A stretch of 48,127 nt of DNA from a virus, in the IMG/VR virus record IMGVR_UViG_3300020183_000131, positions 1 to 48,127 of that record; one strand, written 5' to 3'. The notes below the pieces were generated by a model, which had not been told where the DNA came from, searched no databases, and worked only from the letters and a program-made list of their open reading frames with translations. Of this stretch, positions 47,884 to 48,127 are shown in pieces. A program made the translations under genes and the position numbers. The first letter of the stretch is position 1. Each line of letters opens with the position of its first letter.

Positions 47884-48127
47884 TTGAAAAAATTAATTAC
47901 TCTTTTTACCGTGCCCTGTCTTCTATTGAGCACTGTAAAAGCAGCATTTGCCAGTTCCTGTACTTATGTATCCCATTATGGTGTTGGCGATGGTTACCAT
48001 GGGAAGCGTACAGCGAGCGGGCAAATCTTTAATGCCTACGGATTTACAACTGCTCATAGATACCTGCCATTCGGCACTAGGTTACAAGTATTTAATCCAA
48101 ACAATGGTAAAAAAATCACAGTTCAAG
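47884..48127 (+). CDS. secreted RlpA-like double-psi barrel protein, partial
   Basis: The gene is cut by the right window edge after about 81 codons. It begins at a TTG (47884) with a classical signal peptide (KKLITLFTVPCLLLSTVKAAFAS, likely cleaved near residue 24). It continues SHYGVGDGYHGKRTASGQIFNAYGFTTAHRYLPFGTRLQVFNP, which matches the RlpA/septal-ring lytic-transglycosylase-like domain ('YG...G..TA.Ge.f......tAAHr.lPfGt...v.n'). It might act on host cell wall as an extra lysis factor or a virion-exclusion factor. The TTG start lacks a strong ribosome site. Confidence 0.8.
   Translation, partial: MKKLITLFTVPCLLLSTVKAAFASSCTYVSHYGVGDGYHGKRTASGQIFNAYGFTTAHRYLPFGTRLQVFNPNNGKKITVQ

Noticed and set aside
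1-48127. Circular genome joined at the window ends
   Set aside because: Joining the right end to the left end puts a stop soon after the RlpA-like frame and does not continue the domain, so the edges look like an arbitrary cut.
1-48127. CRISPR array, integrase, excisionase, repressor or DNA polymerase
   Set aside because: No regular repeat-spacer pattern and no recognisable gene for any of these was found.

Overview
The window is a near-continuous stretch of a tailed, double-stranded DNA bacteriophage genome with siphovirus-type genes: a long tape measure, a tail-tube protein and frameshifted tail-assembly chaperones. It is densely packed with short or overlapping gene junctions (TAATG, ATGA, TGATG, TTGA) and moderately AT-rich by eye. 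I recognise no integrase, excisionase or repressor, so a lytic life style is likely. A cyanobacterial host is the best inference: the ribonucleotide reductase is the B12-dependent class II type, thymidylate synthase is ThyX, there is a small protein resembling the cyanobacterial TYRGVxY (DUF4278-like) family, and several small basic proteins resemble those of cyanophages. None of this is proof of host.

Layout. 1-1816: small early-type genes, one candidate promoter and one strong terminator. 1835-17090: head-tail connectors, tail-assembly chaperones (with a lambda-type GGGAAAG slippery heptamer), an antisense HNH endonuclease, tail tube, tape measure, distal tail/hub proteins and fibres. 17130-20429: scaffold, major capsid protein, a possible decoration protein and small head-region genes. 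20464-24589: more fibre/adhesin genes, including one with a collagen-like stalk and one broken by a frameshift. 24629-26711: lysis module (two small membrane proteins and a two-domain endolysin). 29937-26635 (minus strand): replication module (wHTH initiator-like protein, DnaB-type helicase, two small proteins). 29941-30181: five 17-bp iterons and an AT-rich tract, a candidate replication origin. 30182-35513 (plus): DUF1071/Sak3-like annealing protein, sigma factor, SSB, RusA resolvase, RecE/Cas4-like exonuclease and ThyX. 35545-45129: terminase subunits, second sigma factor, DnaG primase, class II RNR, dCTP deaminase and portal. 45163-48127: small genes, three tRNAs (Arg-UCU, Ile-UAU, Leu-UAA), an unrecognised 347-residue protein, an NrdR-type zinc-ribbon protein and the start of a secreted RlpA-like protein cut by the window edge.

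How it fits together. RNR, dCTP deaminase, ThyX and a DUF1599-like protein form a dNTP-supply set; the free-standing NrdR-like zinc ribbon may touch RNR regulation. Helicase, primase and initiator (no DNA polymerase seen) with the iterons form the replication set; SSAP, exonuclease, SSB and RusA form a recombination set. Two phage sigma factors suggest a transcription cascade, and a recurrent GGAAYAMTA motif before six virion transcription units is a candidate late-promoter element. Gene order is unusual: terminase and portal lie about 6 kb apart with nucleotide-metabolism genes between them, and the capsid genes sit downstream of the tail genes.
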